Source of the DNA: Prorocentrum cordatum
Lineage: Eukaryota > Sar > Dinophyceae > Prorocentrales > Prorocentraceae
DNA length: 64,000 bases
Assembly (NCBI GenBank): GCA_963575745.1
Contig: CAUYUJ010011225.1
Span: forward strand, 47,501 to 111,500
Reading direction: 5' to 3'
Shown: positions 1-10,795 of the stretch, in pieces
Numbering within the stretch: position 1 is the first letter of the stretch
How the letters are laid out: each line of letters starts with the position of its first letter
Translations under genes and position numbers: made by a program
The notes under the pieces: model-generated
The model's database searches: none
Told to the model about the DNA's origin: nothing
Seen by the model: only the letters and a program-made list of their open reading frames with translations

Positions 1-139
1 GAGGCGGAGGCGGAGGCGGAGGCGGAGGAGGAGGAGGAGGAGGAGGAGGAGGAGGAGGAGGAGGAGGAGGAGGAGGAGGAGGAGGAGGAGGAGGAGGAGG
101 ATCGGGCCAGCAGCAGCAGCAGCGTCAGCAGCAGCAGAA
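1..139. repeat. GAGGCG/GGA microsatellite followed by CAG tract
   Basis: Positions 1-101 are an almost pure purine tract of GAGGCG then GGA units. Positions 108-139 are CAG-rich. The tract runs off the window edge, so its full length is unknown. Confidence 0.95.
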
Positions 140-710
140 GTCTGCCGAGACCCCGCCCGCTGCCCCCCCCTCCGGCTCGGCAGGCCGCCGCGGCCCAGAG
201 GAACGCGGCCGAGGGGGGGGGCGCCCGCCTCGATGGCATGGCACGCCTCCAGGGACGGCCGTCGCCCCTGCCAGCCTGGGGCGCCCCAATCTCGGCGGCT
301 GCAGCAGGGGCGGAGCGTCCAGGGAGCCCGGATTCCGGATCCGGAGTATTTTGGTAAATTCTCCGACTCAGCAGTGTGTCGGAAAGGCGCCCCAAGCGTT
401 GCGAGCAAGTAGGGCGGAACCTTCCGCCTCCGATGAGCGGGGCGGATATTCCCGCAAGGGTATCGCGGCCACGGCGATGGCACAGTAGTACTCAGTAGGG
501 AGGAAATCGGCGTCAAAAAGTTTGAAAGATAGGGCGGATATGTCCTCCCTGCTTACGAAGTCGCCCAAAGTACGGCGGAGCCGGAGTCGGGGGGGGAGCA
601 TAGCATTCAGGTGTGCTCGCGTCGTGGCAAACATCACAGGGGTCTTTTCGGCCTCCGGTGGCCCTCGCCGGGCCCTGGGACCGGCCAACAACGGCTCGGG
701 ATGAAACAGT
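140..710. other. GC-rich stretch with no recognised feature
   Basis: No gene, RNA or repeat family is recognised here. Several open frames exist on both strands, but none has a protein-like composition. Confidence 0.5.
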
Positions 711-878
711 GTCGATCCTCCTCAGGACGTGTGTTAGCCCCAAGGGTGTGTTTACCCCGTGCGGCTCCGCGGTATCGCGCAGTCTGTGGCGGTCCTCCTT
801 GCGCCGCCTGCGGCGTACGGAAGGGCCTCGGTGGACAAGCACACGCGGGCGCCGTCGCACGTCTTTGGAGGATCGTCC
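711..878 (+). mobile_element. MITE-like short element, copy 1
   Basis: This ~168-bp segment is a diverged direct copy of 2153-2320. Shared stretches include AGGACGTGTGTTA near the left end and GGAAGGGCCTCGGTGGACAA on the right side. Its ends form an imperfect inverted repeat: CGATCCTCC at 713-721 against GGAGGATCG at 867-875. No target-site duplication is evident. It could be a non-autonomous transposon or a structured non-coding RNA repeat. Confidence 0.5.
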
Positions 879-1299
879 GAGGCGGTTCCGGGGCAGAGGC
901 CGAGTGCTTTGGAGGTCCACGCCGCGCAGGAACCACGACGCGGGGGGTCTGCGTGCACGCGTCCAGGGGGCCCACGTCGTCGACGAGGCTTCCCAGCGCC
1001 TGCACGCAGTGCCCGCCCCCGGGCGATGCCCGCCCCTGGTGCCGCCGCCGGCCGCTGGCGGCGCGCAGACGGGTGCGTTGGGGAGGCCTCGGGGCCGCCT
1101 GCGCAGAGTGGCTCGGAGGCTTCCAATCTGCTGGGTATCCCGATCGGAGGCCCTCGCCGCCACGGCTGGATTCGACCTGGAATTCTTGTCAGAGCGCACC
1201 CCGGGAGAGGTCCGCGGAGTGGTGGTATCGGTGTCTTTCGGCTTCCCCGGGGTCGCCAGATCAAGGCTTTCCAGATGGAATCCGAGTAGATGGGATCGG
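879..1299. other. GC-rich stretch with no recognised feature
   Basis: I see no repeat family or credible gene. The open frames here overlap one another on both strands, as expected in GC-rich DNA. Confidence 0.45.
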
Positions 1300-1680
1300 A
1301 GGATTGCGCCACATCGCCGATGCATTGGCGCTGTGGCTCGATGTGGAGCCCGATCATCTAGGCCTCCTAGATGGGGTTGGAGTAGATGGGGTCGGAGGAT
1401 CGCGCCGCATTAGCGATGCATCGGCGATTCATCGGCGACGTGGAGCCTTGTCTTCTCCACGCGGACGTCGCCGCTGTATCGCCGACGTCGCCGATGCATC
1501 GGCGATGCGGTGCTGTCCTCCGACTCCGTCTGTTCGGGCCCCATCTAGGAGGCCTCTGATGTCCTCCGCGCCGACGTCGCCGATGCTTCGCCGACGTCGC
1601 CGGCGCATCGCCGATGCATCGATGATGCATCGACGCTGCTGCTCTCTCCGAGCCCATCCGCTCCTACCCCATCGATGAGG
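1300..1680. repeat. Degenerate GCCGATGCATCGGCG-type repeats
   Basis: Variants of the near-palindromes CGCCGATGCATCGGCG and CGCCGACGTCGCCGATG recur about ten times, mixed with copies of TAGATGGGGTCGGA. The tract is low-complexity and self-complementary, so open frames on both strands are artefacts. Confidence 0.7.
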
Positions 1681-2152
1681 CTTTGGCAAGCTTGGGGGGG
1701 TAGTGAGACTCGGGGGCCCCCAAGCGGTGCGGTGACTACACCGTGTGGCGAGTCGGTTTGGCTTTCGGGGTGACCGCATGGTTATGGGACTTGTGCTGTT
1801 ATCCGAGGACGTCTGGGGCGAACGGGGCCTCCGAGGTCCCAGAACGGTGCGGCGACGGGCCTTGCGGTGTGGTCTTTTGTGGTTTGGCCGGTCACCGCGC
1901 GGTCCATCACCGCATCGTTTTGGAACCCCCAGGGGGGGCGACGATGAGGGGGATAGGCACACGGGGAACGTATCGATCCCCAATCGCCCATTCATCGCCG
2001 ATAGGGGCCCGATAGCCTCACCCTGCCCAGGAACGTGCGGATTCGCGATCGGGGGCCCATCGCCGATCTATCGGCGATCTATCCCTTATTCCAGCTCGAA
2101 GTTCCCCCCCCCCCTTGAGCCGGTCCCAGTCTAACGTTCCCCCTCAGGTTAT
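1681..2152. other. Unassigned stretch with imperfect internal repeats
   Basis: Two imperfect copies of an AACGGTGCGGYGAC-containing segment lie near 1720-1800 and 1840-1920. ATCGCCGATCTATCGGCGATC-like dyads lie around 1990-2090. No gene is recognised. Confidence 0.45.
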
Positions 2153-2320
2153 GATCGATGATCCTCAGGACGTGTGTTATCCCAAGCGCGGGTTTGCGCT
2201 GTTCGGCTCCGCCGATAGCGCGCAGCCTATGTCGGACCTCGTTGAGCCGCCTGCGTCGTAGGGAAGGGCCTCGGTGGACAAACGTTGGTGCTAACACATG
2301 TTCCGAAGATCATCGATTCG
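2153..2320 (+). mobile_element. MITE-like short element, copy 2
   Basis: This is the second copy of the repeat at 711-878. Its terminal inverted repeats are better preserved: the left end starts ATCGATGATCCTCAGGACGT (2154 on), and the reverse complement of the right end starts ATCGATGATCTTCGGAACAT. About 21 of the first 27 positions match. The interior shares GGAAGGGCCTCGGTGGACAA with copy 1. No ORF of its own is convincing. Confidence 0.55.
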
Positions 2321-3640
2321 AGACGCCCCCTGCCTCCTGTGAAGGCTGCTCCCCCCTCGCCCCACCTCGTGGTGCGCGCCGCCGGGCGTCGCACTGGCGC
2401 TGCGGTAGCCCGCTGGCGGCGCCGAGGTGAGGCCGGCGGCACCTCTGCTCAGGCATGGTGTCGAAGGCCCAGCCCGCGCTTCGCTTCCACCGGGGGCTCT
2501 GAATTTGGGATGCAGCTCCTGGGAGGTTAGATTAAGCATCGGCGCTGGTACATCTCGTTTAATTCCGCGTCATCTCGCTGAATTCCGCGTAACCCCGCTT
2601 ATCCCGGCTGAATCGTTTTTTTCCAGACCGGCTTCATTGCCCCTTAATCAAGATTTTTAGCCTTTCATCGTTCTTACGAAGACCGCCCAGATGTTGCCGA
2701 TGGCGTGTGTCGCGCGCTGTCGAATCCTGGCCTTTCAGTGGCGACCATCCGAGAAGCATGGCGTGGTACGTGCAAAGCCTTCCTTCCCTGCGCACTGGTG
2801 GGCACCGCGGTGGATGCGCATGCACATACACGCGCGTGCGCCCTCAAAGGCGGGCGGACGCTCGGTTTTCGCAGCGTGGAAGGGTGCTGACCATGAGTTG
2901 TTTCGCAGTTGCTTTCGCAGCGAGTATTGGGCCAGCCATGTGCCAAACAATCCGTTAGAGTCTCCAGAACCTATCCTTAAGCAGATATGTTTAGGACGGG
3001 GTGCAGCAATGCAGTAAGCCGTTGAATTCGTGGGCGAACGTGTCCAAGTCTCGAGCGGGGTGTGACCGAATGTCTTTTTTTGTAGCTTGGCGCTGGCTTC
3101 GCCCGTGAGTGTAGCGATCTTCAGAGTAGATGTGTGCGTGGCATGACGTGCGTGCGGTCTGGATAAGCATGTGCGTTGCGTTGTTCGTAATGTTCCGTTG
3201 TTCAACGGTCGGTTGTTCTTGATCGCTTTAGCGGTTGACATGGAGCGTTGGTGCGTTGACGTGCGATGGCTTGGTCGGGTCTGGATGGATGGTTCGTGGT
3301 GGCTCTCGGGGCCGCGAGAGTGGTATGGTCATGGCTTGGCCGGTCATCTGCGGGGCTTTTGCTTCGTGTCTAGTTGAGCCGTCCCGTGCCTTGCGCACCT
3401 GCGCGTGTGGCGCGCCCGCCATTCCTGTGGCAAGTGGCGAGCCGCGCGCATTCGGCGCACCTGGCGCGGCTGGAGCAGCACCTGGCGTACTTCGCGCAGT
3501 TGGTGTATCTGGCGCACTCGGTGCGTTTGGCACTTCGCGCGCCCCGCGCGCCAGAGTGTTCTTGCGCGGCTCCCAATCGCGACACGCCTTGATCGCGACA
3601 CACCTTGAACACGCGTCGCGGGGGGGAGGCGGACGAGGAT
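2321..3640. other. Unassigned stretch
   Basis: No gene is recognised. A 20-bp unit ending in GAATTCCGCGT is repeated around 2555-2620. A run of GGCGCACCTGGCGC-like 9-12-bp repeats lies at 3400-3560. Open frames here are short and overlap on both strands. Confidence 0.45.
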
Positions 3641-4194
3641 GAAGGAGAATGGACGCGGAGGGGGATAATTGCGATGATCTATAAATTGTCAGGATGGGAG
3701 GGACTTTGGGGCGAGGGCGCGAGTTAGAGGAGGAGGATGAAGAGGAGGAGGAGGAGGAAGAGGAGGAGGAGAACGGCATGGGGGATGTCGTAAGGGAGGG
3801 TTCGACCCACCCGAGCATGCTTCCACCTCGTGCTTGCCGCTGCTACTTCGGCTGCCCTCCCTTCGCTGCTTGTGACGTATCCACACATTGTTTTTTTTCC
3901 TGCTACTCCTTTCCCCTTTCCTGCTGCCGCCAGCGCTCCTCCGCAAATCATGAATAACCCAACTGCAGCTTCGCTGCCTGTGCACGCCGCGTGGAAGCGA
4001 CGGGCGCGTGGCTGTGCCCCATGTGACGGGCATGCCGAAATTCTTCACGTTTCGCGTCTTCCCACCAGCCCATTCAGAAACCCTGCCTTTCAGATCTGAC
4101 GGGACAAGGGACGAAGAGACACATCCAAGGAAACAGTGAGAACAAGGGGGTGGCTTTGGACGGCTTCCTGGGGCCATCCCGTGGTGCCGCGTGG
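3641..4194. other. GGA tract and unassigned flank
   Basis: A GAGGAG microsatellite occupies about 3727-3772. The remainder (3773-4194) has balanced composition and no recognised gene. Confidence 0.5.
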
Positions 4195-4828
4195 GGGCGA
4201 CGGGAGAAGGAGGAAGAGGAGGAGGAGGAGGAGGAGGAGGAGGAGGAGAAGGAGGAGGACGCGGAGGAGGAGGAGGAGGAGGAGGAGGAGGAGGAATAAT
4301 ATTTTTATTACTAAGAAGAATAGGGCGAATACTAAGACGAACAATACTAAGAACACTATCATTACTCAGAATATCTACACTACTAATAGTAATCACAGTT
4401 ATATGAAGAATAACGAAAACAATAAGAATACGAATAGTTCGAATCAGACTGATACTACGAATAATAGTAATACGACGGAGACTACGAATACGAATACGAA
4501 TAAGAAGAGCAGGAGCAGGAGGAGGAGGAGGAGGAGGAGGAGGAGGAGGAGGGAGGAGGAGGAGGAGGAGGAGGAGGACGCGGAGGAGGAGGAGGAGGAG
4601 GAGGAGGAGGAGGAATAATATTTTTATTACTAAGAAGAATAGGGCGAATACTAAGACGAACAATACTAAGAACACTATCATTACTCAGAATATCTACACT
4701 ACTAATAGTAATCACAGTTATATGAAGAATAACGAAAACAATAAGAATACGAATAGTTCGAATCAGACTGATACTACGAATAATAGTAATACGACGGAGA
4801 CTACGAATACGAATACGAATAAGAAGAG
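4195..4828. repeat. 319-bp tandem duplication of GGA tract plus AT-rich segment
   Basis: An AT-rich segment starting AATAATATTTTTATT at 4295 recurs at 4614 with an offset of 319 bp and no difference that I can see, up to TAAGAAGAG (4501 and 4820). Each copy is preceded by a GGA tract with a GACGCGG interruption. The near-identity implies a recent duplication. Confidence 0.9.
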
Positions 4829-5410
4829 TACGACGACGACCAATAATAACAATACTACTAATGAGACTGATCAGCATACTACGGCGACGAATCATACTAC
4901 AAACGCCTAACAATATGAATGCGACTAATTCTAATGATACGAACAATAATAAGACGAACCATACTAATACTAATAATATTACTATTATTAATAATAATAA
5001 CACTAATACCAGTAATAATCATACTAATAATAATAACAGTATTAATAATAATATTAAGAAAAATATAAAAATAATAATATTATTAATAATAATAATACTA
5101 ATACTAATGTTAATACTACTAATACTAATACTCATACTACTACTACTACTACTAATACTACTAATAATAATAATACGAATAATACTAAGACTACTAATAC
5201 TACTAATACTGATACTGATAATATTAATACTAATAATAATACGAATACTAGTACTAATACTAATACTCATAATAGTAATAATACTATTAATAATACTAAT
5301 AATACTAATGCTATCACTATGACTAATACGAATAATATCAACTAGCATACTAGGAATCCGTCTAAACAGGCTAGCATAATAGCAGCTAGCATACTACGAA
5401 TACGACTAAG
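4829..5410. repeat. AT-rich ACTAATA/AATACG low-complexity tract
   Basis: Nearly 600 bp are built from AATACT, TAATAATA and ACTACG words. It is a sharp AT-rich island in GC-rich DNA. The Asn/Thr- and Ile/Leu-rich frames are artefacts. Confidence 0.85.
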
Positions 5411-5840
5411 AATACTAAGAATAATAATCGGAGGAGGCGTATGAGGAGGAGCAGGAACAGGAACAGGAGCAGGACGAGGTGGAGGAGGAGCAGGAGGAGG
5501 AAGATGAGGAGGGGAGGAGGAGGAGGAGGAGGAGGAGGAGGAGGAGAGGAGGAGGAGGGAGGGAGGGAGGAGGGAGGGAGGGAGGGGGAGGAGGAGGAGG
5601 AGAGGAGGAGGAGGAGGAGGAGGAGGAGGAAGAGGAGAGGAGAGGAGAGGAGGAGAGGAGGAGAAGAGGAGGAGAAGAGGAGGAGGAGGAGGAGGAGGAG
5701 GAGGAGGAGGAGGAAGAGGAGGAGGAGGAGGAGGATGAGGACGAGAAGGGCGAGGAGGACGAGGAGGACGATGACGCGGATGAGGATGAGGACGGGGAGG
5801 ACGAGGACCAGTATGAAGACGAGGACGAGGACGAGGACTC
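5411..5840. repeat. GGA/GAGGAC purine microsatellite
   Basis: An uninterrupted purine-rich tract of GGA, GGGA and GAGGAC units. Frames on it give Arg/Glu runs on the plus strand and Pro/Ser/Leu runs on the minus strand. Confidence 0.9.
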
Positions 5841-6300
5841 ATGGAACCATCTAGAGGTATTATTGCGGCTGTTGCTGCTGCTGGTGGTGTTCTTTGGGAT
5901 TTTTGGGTGCCCTCATTGAACCCTTTCGGTAACCCTGGAAGGCTTCGTGGGATCATCTTGGAGGTCATCGATTACAGCATGGGGAGGTCCCAACTCAGCT
6001 CCCCCCATCAGGAACCAGCACACCGCTTCTTGGGGTTCGATGGGAGCGCTCTTGGGCGCTCTTGGGGCGGTCTTGGGGCCGTTTGGAGCATCTTGGGAAC
6101 CATCTTGTGCCAGCTTGGGCTATTTGAGCCATCCTGGAAGTCATTTTGGTCTCTCTGAGACCGCTCGGGTGCTTTTTGGTGGCCAGTCGGGTGCCTCTTG
6201 GGGCTCTCTTGGGAGCCTCTTGGAGCCCTCTTGGGGCTTTCTCGGGGCTCTCTTGGGAGCCCTGGAACGTCTTTTGGGGCCATTTTCGAGGCTATCGATC
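5841..6300. repeat. CTTGGGGCC-type degenerate ~10-bp repeat block
   Basis: TCTTGGGGC/GCTCTTGGGAGCC words recur every ~10-20 bp from about 6040 to 6290. The same repeat family recurs in many later blocks. No gene is present. Confidence 0.7.
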
Positions 6301-6660
6301 AAAGGGAGGAGGCACCCGATCGAGGCCCCCCCTCGGGGGCCAAGATCCCCGTGACGGGTGTCAAACATTGGCCCTCCCAAGGGCCGATCTTGGACGCTCC
6401 AGCTGGCCGCGGCCCCTCCCGCCCTGGTTCAGGGGAGGGGTCGCAAGCCGTTTCGTTCATTCCCACCCGCCTTCCTAACACATACGTAGCACCCGAGTCT
6501 GGCCCGAGCCTCAGCATATTCAGCAGTCGTTTTTACCTAACAGCGAAGACAGATAGGTTTCTAGTAGGGTCAAAAGAGACCAGCAGATGACTCCACAGGG
6601 GGGTCTGGGCGGGTGCCGGACAGGGTGCCGCAGAAGTCGTTTTATGCCAACAGTCACACA
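6301..6660. other. Unassigned stretch
   Basis: No gene is recognised. A portion around 6325-6370 (GAGGCC, GGGGCCAAGATCCCCGTGA, then GGTGTC) resembles part of the dispersed repeat at 13176-13543. Confidence 0.4.
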
Positions 6661-7150
6661 CTTCGTGCTCTTCGACCTCCCAGAACTCCATTCCCGGGCC
6701 ACATTCTGAATGCCCGGAGCCAACTGTAGGCCACTTCGTGCTCTTCGACTTCCCAGAACTCCATTCCCGGGCCACATTTTGAATGCCCGGAGCCAACTGT
6801 AGGCCACTTCGTGGTCTTCGAGTCCCCAGAATTCCATTCCCGGGCCACATTTTGAATGCCCGGAGCCACTGTAGGCCACTTCGTGCTCTTCGAGTTCCCA
6901 GAACTCCATTCCCGGGCCACATTTTGAATGCCCGGAGCCAACTGTAGGCCACTTCGTGCTCTTCGATTCCCCAGAACTCCATTCCCGGGCCACATTTTGG
7001 ATGCCTGGAGCCAACTGTAGGCCACTTCGTGCTCTTCAAGTTCCCAGAACTCCATTCCTGGGCATGATTTTGAATGCCCGGAGCCAACTGTAGGCCACTT
7101 CGTGTTCTTCTAGTTCCCAGAACTCCATTCCTGGGCCACATTTTGAATGC
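6661..7150. repeat. 73-bp tandem repeat, about seven copies
   Basis: The word CTTCGTG recurs at 6661, 6734, 6807, 6879, 6952, 7025 and 7098. The spacing is 73 bp, with one 72-bp unit caused by a missing A. Each unit contains CCCAGAACTCCATTCC and GGCCACATTTTGAATGCC. Since 73 is not a multiple of three, the open minus-strand frames cycle through the unit and are not genes. Confidence 0.95.
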
Positions 7151-7460
7151 TGAGGCAGGCTGATGCTGCGGCCGAGGCAGGCTGAGGCTGAGGCAGGCTG
7201 AGGCTGAGGCCGAGGCTGAAGGCAGACTGAGGCTGAGGCTGAAGCAAACTGAGGCTGAGGCTGAGGCAGGCTGAGGCTGAGGCTGAAGCAGGCTGATGCT
7301 GAGGCAGGCTGAGGCTGAGGCTGAGGCTGATGCAGGCTGAGGCTGAGGCAGGCTGAGGCTGAGGCCGAGGCTGAAGGCAGACTGAGGCTGAGGCTGAAGC
7401 AGGCTGAGGCTGAGGCTGAGGCAGGCTGAGGCTGAGGCAGGCTGAGGCTGAGGCTGTGAC
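7151..7460. repeat. GGCTGA/GAGGCA hexamer minisatellite
   Basis: GAGGCTGAGGCAGGCTGA words repeat throughout with variant GCTGATGC and GCTGAAGC units. The array directly abuts the 73-bp array. Confidence 0.9.
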
Positions 7461-7636
7461 TGCGACTGCCGTTGCCGCTGCGACTGTCATCGCGAATGCG
7501 ACTACGACTGCGAGAACAGCAGAATTCTACAACAGGATTTTCATTTGAATCTTAAGGGGAATGCTTTCAGATATGCTTCTACACATCGCTGTTAGGTTGC
7601 TTTGCCGGGATAGTTGGATGGGCAGCTACTAGGGGC

Positions 7637-7640
7637 CAAT

Positions 7641-7672
<32 letters not shown>

Positions 7673-7955
7673 CCCGCCGCCGCTCGCCGCCGCCAGCCAC
7701 CGCCGCCGCCGCCGCCGCCGCTCCCGCTGCCAAATCGCCGCCGCCGCAGCCGCTGCTGCTGCCGCCGCTGCCGCCACCGCCACCGCCACCGCCGCCGCCG
7801 CCGCCACCGCCGCCGCCGCCGCAGTCGCCGCCGCCGCCGCCGCCCGCCGCCGCCGCCGCCGCCCCCGCCGCCGCCGCCGCCACCGCCGCCGCAGCCGCCG
7901 CGGCCGCTGCAGCCGCCGCCGCTGCAGCCGCCGCAGCCGCCGCCCCCGCCGCCAA
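7637..7955. repeat. GCC/CCG trinucleotide tract
   Basis: About 320 bp of almost pure GCC with CCG, CTG and CAG interruptions. All six frames are open as Ala, Pro, Arg, Gly or Ser runs, so no protein is inferred. Confidence 0.95.
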
Positions 7956-8127
7956 CTGTACTCTGCATTTTTTTTTGACAGGGATGGTGGGGGAGGCCGC
8001 ATCGGGTTAGCTGCGCATGCTCCGAATTTGTGTGTTTGTATGTCTTTCCTTTACAAGGGATGGTGGGGGGTGCCCGCATGTTTCTGGGTTGGCTACCAGT
8101 CGCCTGGGGAGGGGGTGTCTAATAATA

Positions 8128-8665
8128 GGGAACAGTGATCAAGATACCCTCTCCGCACGGAAACGTCTAGCTCACTCCCACCCGCCCTTCTACCAAGTAT
8201 GTGGCATCCGAGTCTCGGCATAGCCAGGGGTCGCCACTGGATGGACAGCCATTGGGAAGCAAAATGGGCGCCAGGTGCGCGACGCTCGCCACGGGCTCCA
8301 CATGCAGTTGGTGTGTTGTTTTTATTCAACAAAAAACGTGATGCTCCCCCCGTCCGCATGGTCCAAATGCTGATGTGGGGGGCGTCAGCATTGTTCTGGG
8401 CCTGCGCACAGCAAACATCATCATGCGGGCACCACCGCCGTCCCTCTCAAAACACAAAGCAAAGTGATCGCGGGTGACCAGCACAATGCCCACGACGTTG
8501 TCGCAACGTGCACTTTGCATTGTTTTTGACACGGATGGTGGTCCTGCACAAAGCGGCTTCACGAAGGGTGCCCCGCCATCCCGGTCAAAAACCGTACAGC
8601 GTGCTCGCAGGGCGCCAGCGCACTGTCCAGAGTTTGTTGCAATGTGCACTTTGTATTGTTCCCCA
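8128..8665 (+). repeat. Segmental duplication, left copy
   Basis: This segment is closely similar to 9312-9792 in the same orientation. Shared words include GATCAAGAYACCCTCTCCGC, GGCGTCAGCATTGTTCTGGG and CACTGTCCAGAGTTTGTTGC. The copies differ by substitutions and small indels. Confidence 0.85.
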
Positions 8666-8701
8666 ATCAGAGTGTAGGGGTCCTAGCGGATTAAAAGGGT
8701 T

Positions 8702-8873
8702 AGGTGAGATTTGTCGCCGATTTCGGTGGCCGGGCCCGGGTGCCCGGGTGTCCGGGTGCCCGGCGGTGCCCGGGTGCCCGGGTGGCCGGTGAGGTGCGTG
8801 GCCGATTTCGGTGGCCGGGCCCGGGTGCCCGGGTGCCCGGGCGCCCGGGGGTGCCCGGGTGCCCGGGGGTGCC
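8702..8873. repeat. GGTGCCCGGGTGCCCGG tandem repeat
   Basis: Very GC-rich 8-bp GGTGCCCG units. A GCCGATTTCGGTGGCCGGGC segment occurs twice (8714 and 8801). Confidence 0.9.
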
Positions 8874-9115
8874 CAATAGACCAATAGCCCTATAGCCCTT
8901 TAGCCCTATAGCCCTATAGCCCTACAGCCGTATAGCACTATGGCCCCATAGCCCTAGAGCCCTAGAGCCCTATAGCTCTAGAGTCCTACAGCCCTATAGC
9001 GCTATAGCTCTATAGCCCTATAGCCCTGTAGCCCTGAGGCTCTATAGCCCCTATAGCCCAATAGCCCAATAGCCCTATATCACTATACCCCTAAAGCCAT
9101 ATAGCCCATATAGCC
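8874..9115. repeat. ATAGCCCT octamer array
   Basis: About 240 bp of CCCTATAG/CCCTAGAG octamers with point variants, directly following the GGTGCCCG array. Confidence 0.9.
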
Positions 9116-9311
9116 CCATTGCCCCAACAAACATCTGATTGGGTTTTTTCTCCGGTATCATTTTTAATCAGGATTGTTGAGGGTGTTGGCAGGGTGGGTC
9201 CCGCAATGTGAAATTGTATTGTTTTTTGTCAGGGATGGTGGGGGGGGCCTCATGGTGTGCGCATGGTTCCGGGTTGGCTGCCAGCCGGGTGGGGGAGGGT
9301 TTTTTATTAAT

Positions 9312-9792
9312 AGGGAACCGTGATCAAGACACCCTCTCCGCACGCAAACGTCTAGTTCACCCCCTCCCGGCATAGCCAGGGATCGCCACTGGATGGGCAG
9401 TCACTGGGAAGCAAAACGGACGCCAGGTGCGCGACGCTCGCCACGGGCTCCACATGCGGTTGGTGTGCCATCGTTGTAAAAAACGTGATGCCCCCCCGTC
9501 CGCATGGTCCAGATGCTGATGTGGGGGGCGTCAGCATTGTTCTGGGCCTGCGCACAGCAAACATCATCATGCGGGCACCACCGCCGCCCCTGTCAAAAAC
9601 AATGCGAAGTGATCGCGGGTGACCAGCACAATGCCCACGACGTTGTCGCAACGTGCACTTTGCATTGTTTTTGGAACGGATGGTGGTCCTGCACAAAGCG
9701 GCTTCACTAAGGGTTCCCCGCCATCCCTGTCAAAAAACGCGGCGCGAGCGCACTGTCCAGAGTTTGTTGCAATGTGCACTTCGTATTGCTTT
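9312..9792 (+). repeat. Segmental duplication, right copy
   Basis: This is the partner of 8128-8665 (offset about 1.1-1.2 kb). It lacks the CCACCCGCCCTTCTACCAAG portion present in the left copy. Confidence 0.85.
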
Positions 9793-10795
9793 TTCATAAG
9801 GATTGTTGAGGGTGTTGGCAGGGTGGGTTCTGCAATGTGAATTTGTATGGTTTTTTGCCAGGGATGGTGGGGGGGGGCCTTCATGGTTCTGGGTTGGCTG
9901 CCGGCCAGGTGGGGAAGGGGGTGTTTATTCATAGGGAGCAGTGATCAATACACCCTCCAGATAGCAACCCGTCTAGCTCACTGCTCACTCCCACCCGCCC
10001 TCCCAACACATAGGTAACACCCGAGCCTGACCATGTTCCGCGGTCGTCTTTTGATGGACCGCTGCAGGGAACCAAAACCGAACCCATGTGCGCGACGCTG
10101 GGGCGAGGTGCGCCACGCGTGCCAGGCGCACCACAGGCGCCAGGCACCCCTGGGGCCCGAGCGTGCCAGGCACACCTAGTGCGCCAGATGCTTCCCCCAA
10201 CCGCGCCAGGTGCGCCACGTCCGGGGCACGCGCAGAGTGTGTCAGGTGCGCCTGCGCACATGGCAGCACACATCGGGAAACATGTCGGACCTCACCATCC
10301 CAGTCGAAAACCAATGCCCATCATTGTGCCTGGTGGGCCTGCGCACAGCAGGCCATGCACCACCACCCCCGCCGTCCCTGACAAAAACCACTTGACAATG
10401 ATCGCGGGGTGGCCGCGCACTATCCACATTTAGCCGCGAGGTGCGTTTTGTATTGTGTGTTTGTCATGGATGGTAAGCCTGCGCGCAGCATGCAATATGC
10501 TGACACCCCCGCCGTCCCTGTCGAACAACAATACAACATGCCCGCGGGCCTCACGAACATGGCTCCAGACCTTGCCCCGAACTGTACTGTGTATGGTTTT
10601 TTGACAGGGATGGTGGGGGGTGCCCGCATCGGCGTGGTTCCGCATGTTCCGAATTTGGAGGCAGAGTGCGTCATGTAATGTTTTTGACAGGGACGGTGGG
10701 GGGGGGTGCCCCCATGGTGTGCGCATGGTTCCGGGTTGGCTGCCGGCCGGGTGGGGGAGGGGTGTTTACTAATAGGGAACAGCCGAAGGGGAAGA

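Larger units (their letters stand above)
7960..10795. repeat. Array of a ~22-bp module in alternating orientation
   Basis: The module TTTTTGACAGGGATGGTGG occurs forward near 7968, 8045, 8520, 9222, 9665, 9848, 10452, 10594 and 10678. It occurs reversed (CCGCCATCCCTGTCAAAAA) near 8432, 8574, 9577, 9718, 10293, 10370 and 10510. Several forward copies are followed by GCATGGTTCCGGGTTGGCTG and then a GGGTGTTTAYTAATAGGGAAC segment. The spacing is irregular, about 70-500 bp. Non-coding. Confidence 0.75.

Noticed and set aside
3689-5968. Open frames with long Arg/Glu, Pro/Leu/Ser or Asn/Thr runs on both strands
   Set aside because: They follow GGA and ACTAATA microsatellites; both strands are open for the same reason.
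7960-10795. CRISPR-like array
   Set aside because: Modules alternate in orientation, spacing is irregular from about 70 to 500 bp, intervening sequences are partly duplicated, and the DNA is evidently eukaryotic.
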